From NCBI GenBank assembly GCA_003477405.1, contig QUDE01000002.1:1-64000 (forward strand): a DNA stretch of 64,000 nucleotides, read 5' to 3'. A program made the translations under genes and the position numbers. How positions within the stretch are numbered: position 1 is the stretch's first letter; the number at the start of each line of letters is the position of its first letter. The notes under the pieces are model-generated. The model was not told the DNA's origin. It searched no databases and saw only the letters and a list, made by a program, of their open reading frames with translations. Source of the DNA: Ruminococcaceae bacterium AM07-15. Lineage in GTDB: Bacteria; Bacillota; Clostridia; Oscillospirales; Butyricicoccaceae. Shown piece by piece: positions 27,209 to 36,145 of the stretch.

Positions 27209-27943
27209 TTAGCTATTTTGTTCTTCTTCCCATTGTTCCAGCAGCTTCCGGTCCTCACGGGTCAGTTGGAGCTTCTCAAACAGATCAGGCCGCCGCTCTC
27301 TGGTGCGGAGAAGGGACTGGAGCCTACGCCACTGACCGATGTTTTTGTGATGGCCGGAAAGGAGCACATCGGGCACCCGACGGCCGTGCCACTCTTCCGG
27401 TCGGGTGTACTGGGGATATTCCAGCACACCGGAAAAATGGCTTTCATCGGTGAAGCTCTGGTCGTCGGCCAGCACGCCAGGCACCATGCGGCACACTGCA
27501 TCGGCAATGGCCACCGCAGCGATCTCGCCGCCGGTGAGAACGAAATCTCCCAGGGAGATCTCCTCATCCACACATTCGTCGATGAACCGCTGGTCAATGC
27601 CTTCGTAATGGCCACAAACCAGAATAAAACGGTCCCGAGCCAGAAGTTCCTTGGCCTTTTCCTGGCAGAAGGGAGCGCCCTGGGGGGACATCAGGATGGT
27701 GTGTACCTTTTCTCCCTGCCGCACCTCTTCCCAGGCCCGGTAAAGAGGATCGCACTGCATCACCATTCCCATTCCGCCGCCATAGGGATAGTCGTCGGTG
27801 CGCCGGTGCTTGTCCAAAGTGTAATCCCGGATGTTGTGGGCTTTGATGTCGATCAGGCCGAATTCCCGGCCCCGGCCAATGATGCTCTCCCCCAAAACCC
27901 CTTCGATCATGCCGGGAAACAGAGTCAGAATGTCAATTTTCAT
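27209..27943 (-). CDS. trmD: tRNA (guanine-N1)-methyltransferase TrmD
   Basis: 244 residues, SPOUT-class methyltransferase making m1G37 in tRNAs. The knot motifs are present: YPYGGGMGMVM, LVCGHYEGIDQRF and DFVLTGGEIAA. It is the last gene of the ylxM-ffh-rpsP-khpA-rimM-trmD operon. Its start overlaps the end of rimM by 11 bases. Confidence 0.96.
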   Translation of the reverse strand: MKIDILTLFPGMIEGVLGESIIGRGREFGLIDIKAHNIRDYTLDKHRRTDDYPYGGGMGMVMQCDPLYRAWEEVRQGEKVHTILMSPQGAPFCQEKAKELLARDRFILVCGHYEGIDQRFIDECVDEEISLGDFVLTGGEIAAVAIADAVCRMVPGVLADDQSFTDESHFSGVLEYPQYTRPEEWHGRRVPDVLLSGHHKNIGQWRRLQSLLRTRERRPDLFEKLQLTREDRKLLEQWEEEQNS

Positions 27944-28436
27944 CGGGCAGCATCCCCGGAATGGTATTCAGCTCCAGACGGCGGTTTTCGAAATCCACCC
28001 GACTGACAAAAGCGGGCACGGCGGGGATGAGCACCTGTCCCCGGGGCGTGGCGATGCAGTACAGGTCAGAAGCGGGGGAGGGGCGCACCTCTTCCAGCGT
28101 GCCGATGATCTGCTGGGTACGGGTGTCGTAAACCGAAAAGCCGATGATATCGGCGATGAAATAGGCCCCTTCTTCCAGCTCCACCTGGTCCTGGTCTAAA
28201 TAGACCACCTTGTTTTTCAGCGTCATGGCCTGGTCCAGAGAGTCGATGCCCTCCAGTTTGCACAAGACGAAACCTTTGTGGGGGCGGCTTTGAGAGATGG
28301 AATAAGCCGTGCCGTCGATATAAAGGCAGGGCAGCTGTTCAAAGAGCACCGGGGAGTCGCACCAGGGATCGATCTTTACCTCTCCCCGTACGCCGTGGGT
28401 GTTGATGATGCGTCCGCATTCCAGCAGCTCAGGCAT
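27933..28436 (-). CDS. rimM: Ribosome maturation factor RimM
   Basis: 167 residues with an N-terminal RimM domain (GRIINTHGVRGEVKI) and a C-terminal PRC-barrel. It assists 30S subunit assembly and binds S19. The start is put at MPELLEC, where GAGGAG stands 8 bases upstream; an in-frame ATG at 28451 overlaps that ribosome site. Confidence 0.94.
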   Translation of the reverse strand: MPELLECGRIINTHGVRGEVKIDPWCDSPVLFEQLPCLYIDGTAYSISQSRPHKGFVLCKLEGIDSLDQAMTLKNKVVYLDQDQVELEEGAYFIADIIGFSVYDTRTQQIIGTLEEVRPSPASDLYCIATPRGQVLIPAVPAFVSRVDFENRRLELNTIPGMLPDEN

Positions 28437-28464
28437 AGAGTATCTCCTCATTTCTTTGTGGTTG

Positions 28465-28503
28465 TCAAAAAAGGAAAAGAGGCCGTTTTTTTAAAACGGC
28501 CTC
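28465..28503 (-). terminator. Terminator-like hairpin between khpA and rimM
   Basis: Minus strand GAGGCCGTTTT...AAAACGGCCTC followed by TTTTCCTTTTTT. Inside an operon, it probably reduces rimM-trmD expression relative to rpsP. Confidence 0.75.
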
Positions 28504-28509
28504 CGATGA

Positions 28510-28740
28510 CTAGTCCAGGATCTCCACTGTAGTCCGCAGGTTTTCCCGCAGGCCGGCGGCCTTGATCAGGGTGCGGATCTCTTTGGCGATGCGGCCCTGG
28601 CGGCCAATCACCTTACCCATGTCCTCCTGGGCTACGCGAAGCTGGAGGTTCATGGTGTCGCCACTCATCACCGCCTCCACAGAAACCTGGTCGGGATGAT
28701 CCACCAGATGCTGGGCGATATAGACAAGCAACTCTTTCAT
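28510..28740 (-). CDS. khpA: KH domain RNA-binding protein KhpA
   Basis: 76 residues, one KH domain with the GxxG loop as GRQG in VIGRQGRIAKEIR. KhpA usually pairs with KhpB and affects cell-wall growth and RNA binding in Gram-positives. Its place after rpsP is conserved. Confidence 0.93.
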   Translation of the reverse strand: MKELLVYIAQHLVDHPDQVSVEAVMSGDTMNLQLRVAQEDMGKVIGRQGRIAKEIRTLIKAAGLRENLRTTVEILD

Positions 28741-28758
28741 ATCGGCATTCTCCTTTGA

Positions 28759-28998
28759 TTAAAGAGCTCCGGCTTTCTTCAGAAGGGCGCGAACGGTGTC
28801 GGTGGGCTGGGCGCCGTTCTTGATCCACTGCTGGGCACGCTCAGCGTCTACGCGGATCTCAGCGGGATGCACCAGGGGATTGTAGATGCCGATCTCCTCG
28901 ATGAAACGGCCGTTGCTGGGATAGCGGGAATCGGCCACAACGATGCGGTAGAAAGGAGCCTTCTTGGCGCCCATTCTTCTCAGTCTGATTTTAACCAT
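28759..28998 (-). CDS. rpsP: 30S ribosomal protein S16
   Basis: 79 residues, complete S16, beginning [28 protein letters not shown] lies upstream of the ATG. Confidence 0.97.
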   Translation of the reverse strand: MVKIRLRRMGAKKAPFYRIVVADSRYPSNGRFIEEIGIYNPLVHPAEIRVDAERAQQWIKNGAQPTDTVRALLKKAGAL

Positions 28999-29084
28999 GA
29001 TTGTACCTCCATGTTTTTGTAAAAAATATTCTTTCTCTATGCCAAAATCGCCTTCCAGGGGAGAAGGGATGATGGATCAATGAA

Positions 29085-30425
29085 TCAGAAGGGCAGCTTC
29101 AGGCCCCGCAGGCCCTTGCCCTTTCTCTTGGCCACGCCGGAAAACTGTTTCATCAGCTGCTGGGTGGCATTGAACTGCTTGAGAAGCCGGTTCACATCCT
29201 CCACTTTCAGACCGCAGCCGGCAGCGATGCGCTTTTTCCGGGAGAAGTTCAGCACTTCCGGATTGTCCCGCTCGTAAGGGGTCATGGAAAGGATGATGGC
29301 TTCGGTGCGGGCCAGCTGCTTTTCATCCACCTGGGCGCCCTGCAAGGCTTTGCCTCCGGCGCCGGGGATCATGGCGGCGATATCGGCCATGCTGCCCATG
29401 CCTTTCAGCTGACACAGCTGGTCGTAGAAATCCGTCAGGGTCAGTTTCCCCGAACGCATCTTCTTTTCCAGCTCCTGGGCTTTCTTCTGATCGAAATTCT
29501 GCTGGGCCTTTTCGATCAGGCTCATCACATCTCCCATGCCCAGCAGGCGGGAAGCCATGCGGTCGGGGTAGAAGGGCTCCAGAGCGTCCAGCTTTTCGCC
29601 GGTGCCGCAGAATTTGATGGGTTTGCCGGTGACGGCCCGAACCGAAAGGGCGGCACCGCCCCGGGCGTCGCCGTCCAGCTTGGAAATGAGCACCGAATCG
29701 ATGCCCAGCGCTTCGTCAAAGGCCGAGGCGGCGTTGACGGCGTCCTGGCCGGTCATGGCGTCCACCACCAGCATGATCTCGTGGGGGTGGAGGGCTTCTT
29801 TCAGCCGTTTCAGCTCATCCATCAGTTCTTCGTCGATGTGGAGCCGGCCGGCGGTATCTACAATAAGAAGGTCGTTGCCATGCTGCTTGGCATGGGCATA
29901 AGCGGCCTGGGCGATGGCCACCGGATCTCCCTGGCCCTGTTCGAACACCGGGATATCCAGCTGAGCGCCCACCACTTTCAGCTGATTGATGGCGGCGGGG
30001 CGGTACACATCGCAGGCACACAGCAGCGGGCGCTTGTTTTCCCGCTTTTTGTAATAGCCTGCCAGCTTTGCAGCATTGGTGGTTTTACCGGCGCCTTGCA
30101 GGCCCACAAACATCACCACAGTGGGGGGATTGTTGGCCATATGGATGCGGCTTTGGGTGCCGCCCATCAAAGCGGCCAGCTCGTCATTGACGATCTTGAT
30201 GACTTGCTGAGCCGGGGTCAGGCTTTCCAAAATCTCCACGCCCACCGCTTTTTCGGTGACGCGGGCGATAAAGTCCTTGACCACCTTGAAGTTCACATCG
30301 GCTTCCAGCAGGGCCATACGGATCTCCCGCATGGCGGCCCGCACATCGGCTTCGGTGAGGCGGCCGCGGCTGCGCAGCTTTTGGAATACGCCGTTTAATT
30401 TTTCGCTGAGACTTTCAAAGGCCAT
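29085..30425 (-). CDS. ffh: Signal recognition particle protein Ffh
   Basis: 446 residues. N domain, then the GTPase G domain with P-loop GLQGAGKTT, DTAGRLHID and SKLDGDARGG. The C-terminal M domain (about 300-446) binds SRP RNA and signal sequences. It delivers nascent membrane proteins to FtsY. It is followed by rpsP after an 86-base gap and preceded by its partner ylxM. Confidence 0.97.
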   Translation of the reverse strand: MAFESLSEKLNGVFQKLRSRGRLTEADVRAAMREIRMALLEADVNFKVVKDFIARVTEKAVGVEILESLTPAQQVIKIVNDELAALMGGTQSRIHMANNPPTVVMFVGLQGAGKTTNAAKLAGYYKKRENKRPLLCACDVYRPAAINQLKVVGAQLDIPVFEQGQGDPVAIAQAAYAHAKQHGNDLLIVDTAGRLHIDEELMDELKRLKEALHPHEIMLVVDAMTGQDAVNAASAFDEALGIDSVLISKLDGDARGGAALSVRAVTGKPIKFCGTGEKLDALEPFYPDRMASRLLGMGDVMSLIEKAQQNFDQKKAQELEKKMRSGKLTLTDFYDQLCQLKGMGSMADIAAMIPGAGGKALQGAQVDEKQLARTEAIILSMTPYERDNPEVLNFSRKKRIAAGCGLKVEDVNRLLKQFNATQQLMKQFSGVAKRKGKGLRGLKLPF

Positions 30426-30446
30426 GGGATTCCTCCGGGCTGAGCC

Positions 30447-30812
30447 CTATTCCGAAAGTTTGGCGGCCGTCTGCAAAATCAGGTCGGCCTGCTTTGCGAT
30501 CTCGTAATTGCGGGGGCCTGACGCATTGGCCGAAACGATGAGGTGGGCGGCCTGAGCGATCTGTTCCACCTGGGTCTGGATGCCGGCATAGCGGCGCACC
30601 AGCTGGAGACGGTCCTCGGTGTCCCGCAGAATGCTTTCCGCCCGGACGATGGCGTCCCGCACACCCTGGCGGGTGATACCGGCGATCTCCGAGATCTCGG
30701 TGAGGGACATATCCTCATTATAATAAAGGTCAAAGAGTTCCCGCTGTTTGTCGGTGAGCAGTTCGCCATAAAAATCGAACAGCATGGACATATGGAAAGT
30801 ATCGCTTTTCAT
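30447..30812 (-). CDS. ylxM: YlxM-type HTH protein (SRP-associated)
   Basis: 121 residues with a sigma-70 region-4-like helix-turn-helix (MSLTEISEIAGITRQGVRDAI). YlxM/p13 proteins precede ffh in Firmicutes and modulate SRP assembly. The start at MKSDTFHM follows GGGAGG; 26 additional N-terminal codons of open frame are not conserved. Confidence 0.9.
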   Translation of the reverse strand: MKSDTFHMSMLFDFYGELLTDKQRELFDLYYNEDMSLTEISEIAGITRQGVRDAIVRAESILRDTEDRLQLVRRYAGIQTQVEQIAQAAHLIVSANASGPRNYEIAKQADLILQTAAKLSE

Positions 30813-30861
30813 CCTTTGACCTCCCCACAATGTAAAGCGTTGAGCCTTTACAACGGTATGT

Positions 30862-30890
30862 ATCTTACCATGGATCTGCGCTCCTGTCAA
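30862..30890 (-). promoter_or_regulatory. Promoter of the ylxM-ffh-rpsP-trmD operon
   Basis: Minus strand: TTGACA, a 17-bp spacer, TAAGAT, 50 bases before ylxM. Confidence 0.85.
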
Positions 30891-30916
30891 GAAAAATAGT
30901 GAAAAAAGGCCGCGGG

Positions 30917-30945
30917 TTGAATTGTGGCGGAGGGTGTGCTATCCT
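30917..30945 (+). promoter_or_regulatory. Promoter of lgt
   Basis: TTGAAT, a 17-bp spacer, TATCCT with an extended TGC. The same -10 (TGCTATCCT) is used by the HD gene at 34505. Confidence 0.75.
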
Positions 30946-31000
30946 GTAAAAAGCGAGTGGCTGCGGGCCGCTTGCGGGAAAAACGCAAGGAGGACGAGAT

Positions 31001-31990
31001 ATGGTCCATTATGTATCCTTCCCGGGATTTTTTGATAAGGTGTTCAAACTCAATCAGGTGGCCTTCCATATAGGGAACTGGCCCATCCGCTGGTATGGCG
31101 TCATCCTGGCTACGGCTTTCCTGTTGGGTGCGCTGTATCTGATGAAGCGGGCGTCTTCGTTTGAAACCGATCCCGATACCGTCATTGATCTGCTGATCAT
31201 TGCTCTGCCCTGTGGCGTGCTGGGGGCGAGAGCCTATTATGTGTTTAACAGCTGGGACTATTATAAGGATCATTTGAATGAACTGCTGTCCATCTGGAAC
31301 GGTGGTTTGGCCATTTATGGCGGCGTCATTGCAGGAATTCTGGTGGTGCTGCTCTTTGGCCGGAAGAACCGTCACCGGTTCAACATCCTGTCCTTTCTGG
31401 ATGTGGGAGCCTTGGGGCTGCTCATCGGCCAGATCATCGGCCGGTGGGGCAATTTTGTCAACGGAGAAGCCTTTGGCACAGCCACAAGTCTGCCTTGGGG
31501 CATGGTGATCTCCCAGACCGCCACCGGTGGGGGAGCGGCGGTGCATCCCACTTTTCTGTATGAATCCCTGTGGAACCTGCTGGGCTTCACAGTGCTGCAT
31601 TTCTACTCGGGTCGCCGGAAATTCCGGGGGGAGATCTTCGCCTGGTACTGTGTCTGGTACGGCTTTGGCCGGGGCCTGATCGAAGGACTGCGCACCGACA
31701 GCCTGTATATCGGCGATACCAGCATCCGCATTTCCCAGGTGGTGGGCTTTACCGGCTGCGTCATCGGCGCAATCTTCCTGATCTGGATGTATTGCACCAA
31801 AGCGTGGAAACGCATCCCGGCCTTTGATCTCAGCGCCCCAGGCCTTGTACCCAAAGAGGGAACAGAGGAAAAGGCGACAGACTGTGAGGAAACGATCCCG
31901 GAGGAACAGGGGAAGTCTGAGGCGGAAGAGGAAGCAGAAACGCCGTCTCAGGAGGAAGCCGGAGAGGCCGGGGATTCAAAGGACGAATAA
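31001..31990 (+). CDS. lgt: Prolipoprotein diacylglyceryl transferase
   Basis: 329 residues, seven membrane helices. It transfers diacylglycerol from phosphatidylglycerol to the lipobox Cys of prolipoproteins. The signature GRWGNFVNGEAFG and the HPTFLYESLWN block are intact. The last 55 residues are a Glu-rich low-complexity tail not found in all homologues. GCAAGGAGG precedes the ATG. Confidence 0.95.
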   Translation: MVHYVSFPGFFDKVFKLNQVAFHIGNWPIRWYGVILATAFLLGALYLMKRASSFETDPDTVIDLLIIALPCGVLGARAYYVFNSWDYYKDHLNELLSIWNGGLAIYGGVIAGILVVLLFGRKNRHRFNILSFLDVGALGLLIGQIIGRWGNFVNGEAFGTATSLPWGMVISQTATGGGAAVHPTFLYESLWNLLGFTVLHFYSGRRKFRGEIFAWYCVWYGFGRGLIEGLRTDSLYIGDTSIRISQVVGFTGCVIGAIFLIWMYCTKAWKRIPAFDLSAPGLVPKEGTEEKATDCEETIPEEQGKSEAEEEAETPSQEEAGEAGDSKDE

Positions 31991-32041
31991 AAAAACGCCT
32001 GCGGGCGAAGAAAAGAGGGAGACCGGGAAACCGGAACAAAA

Positions 32042-32980
32042 ATGGAAAATTTGATTTTAGCCATCAATGTGGTACTGCCGCTGTTTTTCACTATGGCCAT
32101 CGGTTATTTTCTCCGGCAGATCCACATGGTGGACGAACCGCTGCTGAAAAAGCTGAACAGCCTGGTGTTCAAGGTGTTTCTGCCCATTCTGCTGTTCACA
32201 AACATTTACCAGTCCGATCTGGAGTCCATGTTTGATCTGAAAACCATCCTCACCGCCGTCATTTCGGTACTCACCACCTTTGTGGTCCTTTGCCTGGTGG
32301 TGCCGCTGATCGAAAAGGACGGCCCCCGGCGGGGCGTGATGGTTCAGGGCATTTTCCGCAGCAATTACATTTTGTTCGGTGTGCCCATTGTGTCCGGTGT
32401 GTTCGGCCAGGAGGGTCTGGGCGTGGTGTCCATCATCAGCGCCTTTGTCATTCCGCTGTACAATATGCTCAGCGTGGCCGCCTTGGAGACCTTCAGCCAT
32501 GGCAAAATGAATGTGAAGAAGATCCTCAAGGGGATCATCACCAATCCTCTCATTATCGCTTCTTTGCTGGGTATTGTGTTCCTGGTGTTTCAGATCCCGC
32601 TGCCTCAGGCGGTGGAAGAGACCATCGTGGATATGGGACAAGTGGCCACACCCCTTGGTCTGGTGAGCCTGGGCGGGTTCTTTAAGTTTTCCGATACCAA
32701 GCGGTTTCTCCGTCAGCTGGTCATTATCGTGGTGGGGCGGCTGCTCATTTGCCCGGCCATCTTCCTGCCCATCTTTATCGCCATGGGCTTCCGGGATGTG
32801 GAGCTGATGGCTCTGGCCACCATGATGGGAGCACCCATTGCCGTTTCCTCCTTCATTATGGCCCAGCAGCAAGGGGCCGACGCCGATCTGGCCGGCCAGT
32901 CGGTGGCGTTCACTACCTTGTTTTCTGTGTTTACCATGTTTTTGATCATCTTCGGCCTGAAACAAATGGGCCTGATTTAA
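32042..32980 (+). CDS. AEC family transporter (auxin efflux carrier-like)
   Basis: 312 residues, ten predicted helices in two five-helix halves, matching bacterial AEC permeases (MleP/MdcF type) that move organic acids. Conserved FRSNYILFGVPI and GAPIAVSSFIMAQ segments lie at the two helix breaks. It lies 51 bases after lgt, with no terminator visible between. Confidence 0.88.
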   Translation: MENLILAINVVLPLFFTMAIGYFLRQIHMVDEPLLKKLNSLVFKVFLPILLFTNIYQSDLESMFDLKTILTAVISVLTTFVVLCLVVPLIEKDGPRRGVMVQGIFRSNYILFGVPIVSGVFGQEGLGVVSIISAFVIPLYNMLSVAALETFSHGKMNVKKILKGIITNPLIIASLLGIVFLVFQIPLPQAVEETIVDMGQVATPLGLVSLGGFFKFSDTKRFLRQLVIIVVGRLLICPAIFLPIFIAMGFRDVELMALATMMGAPIAVSSFIMAQQQGADADLAGQSVAFTTLFSVFTMFLIIFGLKQMGLI

Positions 32981-32982
32981 CG

Positions 32983-33016
32983 AAAAAACCGGACGCAAAT
33001 CGCGTCCGGTTTTCTT
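32983..33016. terminator. Bidirectional terminator
   Basis: AAAACCGGACGC and GCGTCCGGTTTT around AAATC, between convergent AEC and APC genes. Confidence 0.88.
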
Positions 33017-33022
33017 TTTCTT

Positions 33023-34354
33023 TTAAGGCAGGCGTTTGCGGCAGTAGACCTGAGACAGAAGGGCCACCACAGCGCACAAGGCCAGATAAAGGGGAAAAAG
33101 CTTGTTCTGCACGGCGCCCGACAGAATGATCAGAGAGCCGCAGAAGGCCAGTACAGGGATTCCCACCCCTTGCCACCGGCTTTTGATCTGCCCCTTTTTA
33201 TAAAGGCGGTAGATGGCAAAATAGAGCACTGGGTAGAACAGATAGCTGATGGCGATGGCGATTTCCGACACATCGCTGTTGGGAAGCAGATTGAAACGGG
33301 TGGCCAGATAATGGAGAGCCATCCAGATAAAGCAGATGACAAAGGAGAACACCGCAGAATGTACCGGGATGCCCAGTTTGGGATGGACGCGGGAAAGGGG
33401 GGAGGAAAAGGGCATCATCCCCTGGCGCAGGGAGAGGGAATAGGGCATGCGGATGTAGCCCATCACCAGGCCGTTGACAGTGCCCATCACCGAAACCACC
33501 ACAAACACCGTGATGGCTTTGGCAAAGGTGTCGCCAAACAGGCTGGCCGCTGCCTCTGTCACATGGGCGTCGCCCAGGGCCATGACCTGCTCCGGTCCCA
33601 CATAGCAGGTGATGCCCACAAAATAGGTGACATAGATGAGCAGGATGATCAGAGGGGCCACCGTCAGCGCAATGGGAAGGTTCCGACGGGCGCTTTTCAC
33701 CTCGTGGGAGATGGAGGTGGACACCACCCAGCCGTCATAGGAATAGGCGATGGGACCTACAGCGGCCAACCAGCCAATGCCGGAAAGAGAAGAGGAGGAT
33801 AGGTTCTGCAAGCCGCTGACAGGATCGCCCCAGAGAATCCCGGCGATGCCCAGCAGAGCCAGAGGGATCAGTTTGACGACGGTGGAGAAGTTCTGGAAAA
33901 AGCCGCCCAGCTTGGCCCACAGCACATTGTAGAGGAAGCAAAGGGCGCAGAACACCAGGCCGATGAGGATCTGCTCTTCCAGGCTGGCCTGGATATTGAA
34001 GAGGATGGAACCATAGATCCCCACCACCCAGCTGACCACAATGGTGATGGCCGGGTAGTAGACAAAGACCTGGAACCAACCAAAGGCGCAGGCCCAGCGG
34101 GGACCGGCGAACTGCTCAAAATAGGTGAAGATGCCGCCGGGCTTGTCGGTGAGAGAGGCCAGCTGGCCCATGGCCAGGCCTCCGAAAACAATGGCAATGG
34201 CGGCCAGAGCAAAGACAAAAGCACCCAGAGCCACGCTGCCGCCGGTGGCCACCAGCACATTGTCGCTTTTGAAAAAGATGCCCGAGCCGATGCAGATGCC
34301 GATGATCATGGTAATGGCCGTGAAAAGGCCATATCGCTTGTTGTTTTGTTCCAT
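33023..34354 (-). CDS. APC family amino acid permease
   Basis: 443 residues, twelve helices. The first helix carries GICIGSGIFFKSD, the substrate-binding glycine break of amino acid/polyamine permeases. The substrate is not deducible. GGGGGAT precedes the ATG. It is monocistronic. Confidence 0.92.
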   Translation of the reverse strand: MEQNNKRYGLFTAITMIIGICIGSGIFFKSDNVLVATGGSVALGAFVFALAAIAIVFGGLAMGQLASLTDKPGGIFTYFEQFAGPRWACAFGWFQVFVYYPAITIVVSWVVGIYGSILFNIQASLEEQILIGLVFCALCFLYNVLWAKLGGFFQNFSTVVKLIPLALLGIAGILWGDPVSGLQNLSSSSLSGIGWLAAVGPIAYSYDGWVVSTSISHEVKSARRNLPIALTVAPLIILLIYVTYFVGITCYVGPEQVMALGDAHVTEAAASLFGDTFAKAITVFVVVSVMGTVNGLVMGYIRMPYSLSLRQGMMPFSSPLSRVHPKLGIPVHSAVFSFVICFIWMALHYLATRFNLLPNSDVSEIAIAISYLFYPVLYFAIYRLYKKGQIKSRWQGVGIPVLAFCGSLIILSGAVQNKLFPLYLALCAVVALLSQVYCRKRLP

Positions 34355-34386
34355 AATCGATCCCCCTGTTTTTACAGAATGTGTAC

Positions 34387-34415
34387 ATTATGAAGGGCGA
34401 AGGTCTTTTTGTCAA
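34387..34415 (-). promoter_or_regulatory. Promoter of the APC permease
   Basis: Minus strand: TTGACA, a 17-bp spacer, CATAAT. Confidence 0.8.
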
Positions 34416-34438
34416 TTCCAAATGAAAAAAAGGAACAG

Positions 34439-34467
34439 TTGCAGAGAGAATCAGGCTATGCTATCCT
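34439..34467 (+). promoter_or_regulatory. Promoter of the HD-domain gene
   Basis: TTGCAG, a 17-bp spacer, TATCCT with extended TGC. Confidence 0.65.
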
Positions 34468-34504
34468 TAAAAGTACAGACCGGAAAAAGAAAGGATGACA
34501 AAGG

Positions 34505-35056
34505 ATGATCACCAGAGACGAAGCCTGGGCGCTGCTGTGCAAATACAATCAGGAGCCTTTCCATCTCCGCCATGGAGAAGTGGTGGAAGGCTGCATGCGG
34601 TATTTTGCCCGGGAGTTGGGATACGGAGACGAAGAGGAATTCTGGGGCATTGTAGGCCTTCTCCACGACCTGGATTTTGAACAGTGGCCGGAAGAGCACT
34701 GCCACAAGTGCCGGGAGCTGATGCAGGAAGCCGGGCTGGATGAAAAGATGATCCACGCCGTGGCCAGCCATGGTTATGGCCTGTGCAGCGAGATCGAGCC
34801 GGAGCATGAGATGGAAAAGGTGCTTTTTGCCGTGGACGAGCTCACCGGCCTTTTGGGAGCCGCTGCCCGGATGCGCCCCTCCAAAAGCGTTTCCGACCTG
34901 GAGCTGCCTTCGGCCAAGAAAAAGTTCAAGGACAAAAAGTTTGCCGCCGGTTGCTCCCGGGAAGTGATCCAGCAGGGGGCCGACCGTCTGGGCTGGACAT
35001 TGGATGAGCTGATCGAAAAGACCATCCTGGCCATGCGGGAAGATCCGAAGAACTGA
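34505..35056 (+). CDS. HD domain-containing hydrolase
   Basis: 183 residues. The HD metal motif is GLLHDLDFE (about residues 50-58), with an upstream His in HLRHGEVV and a downstream His in AVASHGYG, the usual metal ligands. It probably cleaves a phosphate ester; the substrate is unknown. AAAGGATGACAAAGG lies upstream of the ATG. Confidence 0.85.
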   Translation: MITRDEAWALLCKYNQEPFHLRHGEVVEGCMRYFARELGYGDEEEFWGIVGLLHDLDFEQWPEEHCHKCRELMQEAGLDEKMIHAVASHGYGLCSEIEPEHEMEKVLFAVDELTGLLGAAARMRPSKSVSDLELPSAKKKFKDKKFAAGCSREVIQQGADRLGWTLDELIEKTILAMREDPKN

Positions 35057-35080
35057 GAACCTTTGATATAACAAAACAAT

Positions 35081-35115
35081 AAAAAGCTCTCCCATTGTGT
35101 GGGAGAGCTTTTTTG
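35081..35115. terminator. Bidirectional terminator
   Basis: AAAAAGCTCTCCCA and TGGGAGAGCTTTTTT around TTGTG, between the convergent HD and YitT genes. Confidence 0.92.
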
Positions 35116-35121
35116 TATGTT

Positions 35122-35964
35122 TCAGAATCCCCGGCCCATGATCTCGTGGGTGGTGGAGATCATCACAAAGGCCGAGGGGTCTGCATCAGCAATGAACTGC
35201 TGCAGGCGGCGGGCCTCCCGAGGGGTCATGGCGGTAAAGAGAATGGAACGCTCTTCGCCGGTAAAGGCGCCGGTGCCGGAGGACAAGGTGGCGCTGCGTT
35301 TCAGGTCCTCTGTGATGAAGCGGCAGATCTCTTCCGGGTGAGAGCAGATCACCTGGAGCCACTTGACCTGGTTCATAGAGGCGATCACATTGTCAATCAA
35401 AAGGGACTTGATCAGAAGACCGGCAAAGGAGAAGAGGAAGGTCTCTACGCCGAAGAGCAGGCCGCCCATCAAAACAAAGAGCAGATCGGAGAAAAACAGG
35501 GCCTGGCCGATGTCAATGCTGGTGTATTTTTTCAGGATCATGGCGATCACATCGGTTCCGCCGCCGGAAGCGCCCACAGAGAACAAAAGGGCAGCGCCCA
35601 CAGCGGGCAAGGCAATGGCAAAGCCCAGTTCCAGCACCGGTTCGCTGGTGAGAGGTGCAGAGAGGGGAAAGATTCGTTCCAGCAGAGTGAGGGATATGCT
35701 CATAAGCAAACTGGTGTAAATGGTTTTGACGCCAAAGCTCCGTCCCAAAAAGACAAAACCCAGCAAAAGCAGCAGCACATTGGCGATAAAGGTAAAATCA
35801 CTGGCGCTGATGGGCAGGTAGGGAGCCACTACAACGGCCAGGCCGGTGACGCCGCCAAAGGAAAAGTTGTTGGGGAATTTGAAGAAATAGACGCCCAGAG
35901 ACACCAGAAGCGTCCCCACGGTCATGGCGGCGAAAGGGGGAAGGGTCCTTTTTTTCTTTGCCAT
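35122..35964 (-). CDS. YitT family membrane protein
   Basis: 280 residues. Five to six helices form the YitT/DUF161 membrane domain (1-195), and a C-terminal DUF2179 domain (about 220-275) follows. The GGTDVIAMILKK motif is typical. Function unknown. The start at MAKKKRT has GAAGGTG upstream; the open frame continues 73 codons further but that part is not conserved and covers the divergent promoter. Confidence 0.88.
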   Translation of the reverse strand: MAKKKRTLPPFAAMTVGTLLVSLGVYFFKFPNNFSFGGVTGLAVVVAPYLPISASDFTFIANVLLLLLGFVFLGRSFGVKTIYTSLLMSISLTLLERIFPLSAPLTSEPVLELGFAIALPAVGAALLFSVGASGGGTDVIAMILKKYTSIDIGQALFFSDLLFVLMGGLLFGVETFLFSFAGLLIKSLLIDNVIASMNQVKWLQVICSHPEEICRFITEDLKRSATLSSGTGAFTGEERSILFTAMTPREARRLQQFIADADPSAFVMISTTHEIMGRGF

Positions 35965-36071
35965 AAAGCAAACACCTTCTTTGAAAGTTTGGGCCATTGT
36001 ACCGCAAAAATTCCAGTGAAACAAGGGGTAAAACAAAAAAATACCGGTATACATTTGCTTCATGGGGAATC

Positions 36072-36113
36072 TGACAAAAATGTCACCCCATAGAGAGAAA
36101 AAACGGGTATAAT
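36072..36113 (+). promoter_or_regulatory. Operator and -10 box before the response regulator gene
   Basis: TGACAAAAATGTCA (36072-36085), a 5-bp inverted repeat with AAAA centre, lies 22 bases before TATAAT (36108-36113); no -35 box is recognisable. A matching site stands before the ABC transporter gene, so this is probably the binding site of the adjacent regulator. Confidence 0.6.
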
Positions 36114-36145
36114 GGAGGAAAGAAAAGGGGAGGAGCCGCAGGGAT

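Noticed and set aside
26962..27453. 163-codon plus-strand frame from the repeat element into trmD
   Set aside because: It runs through the repeat element, a terminator and antisense trmD; no support as a gene.
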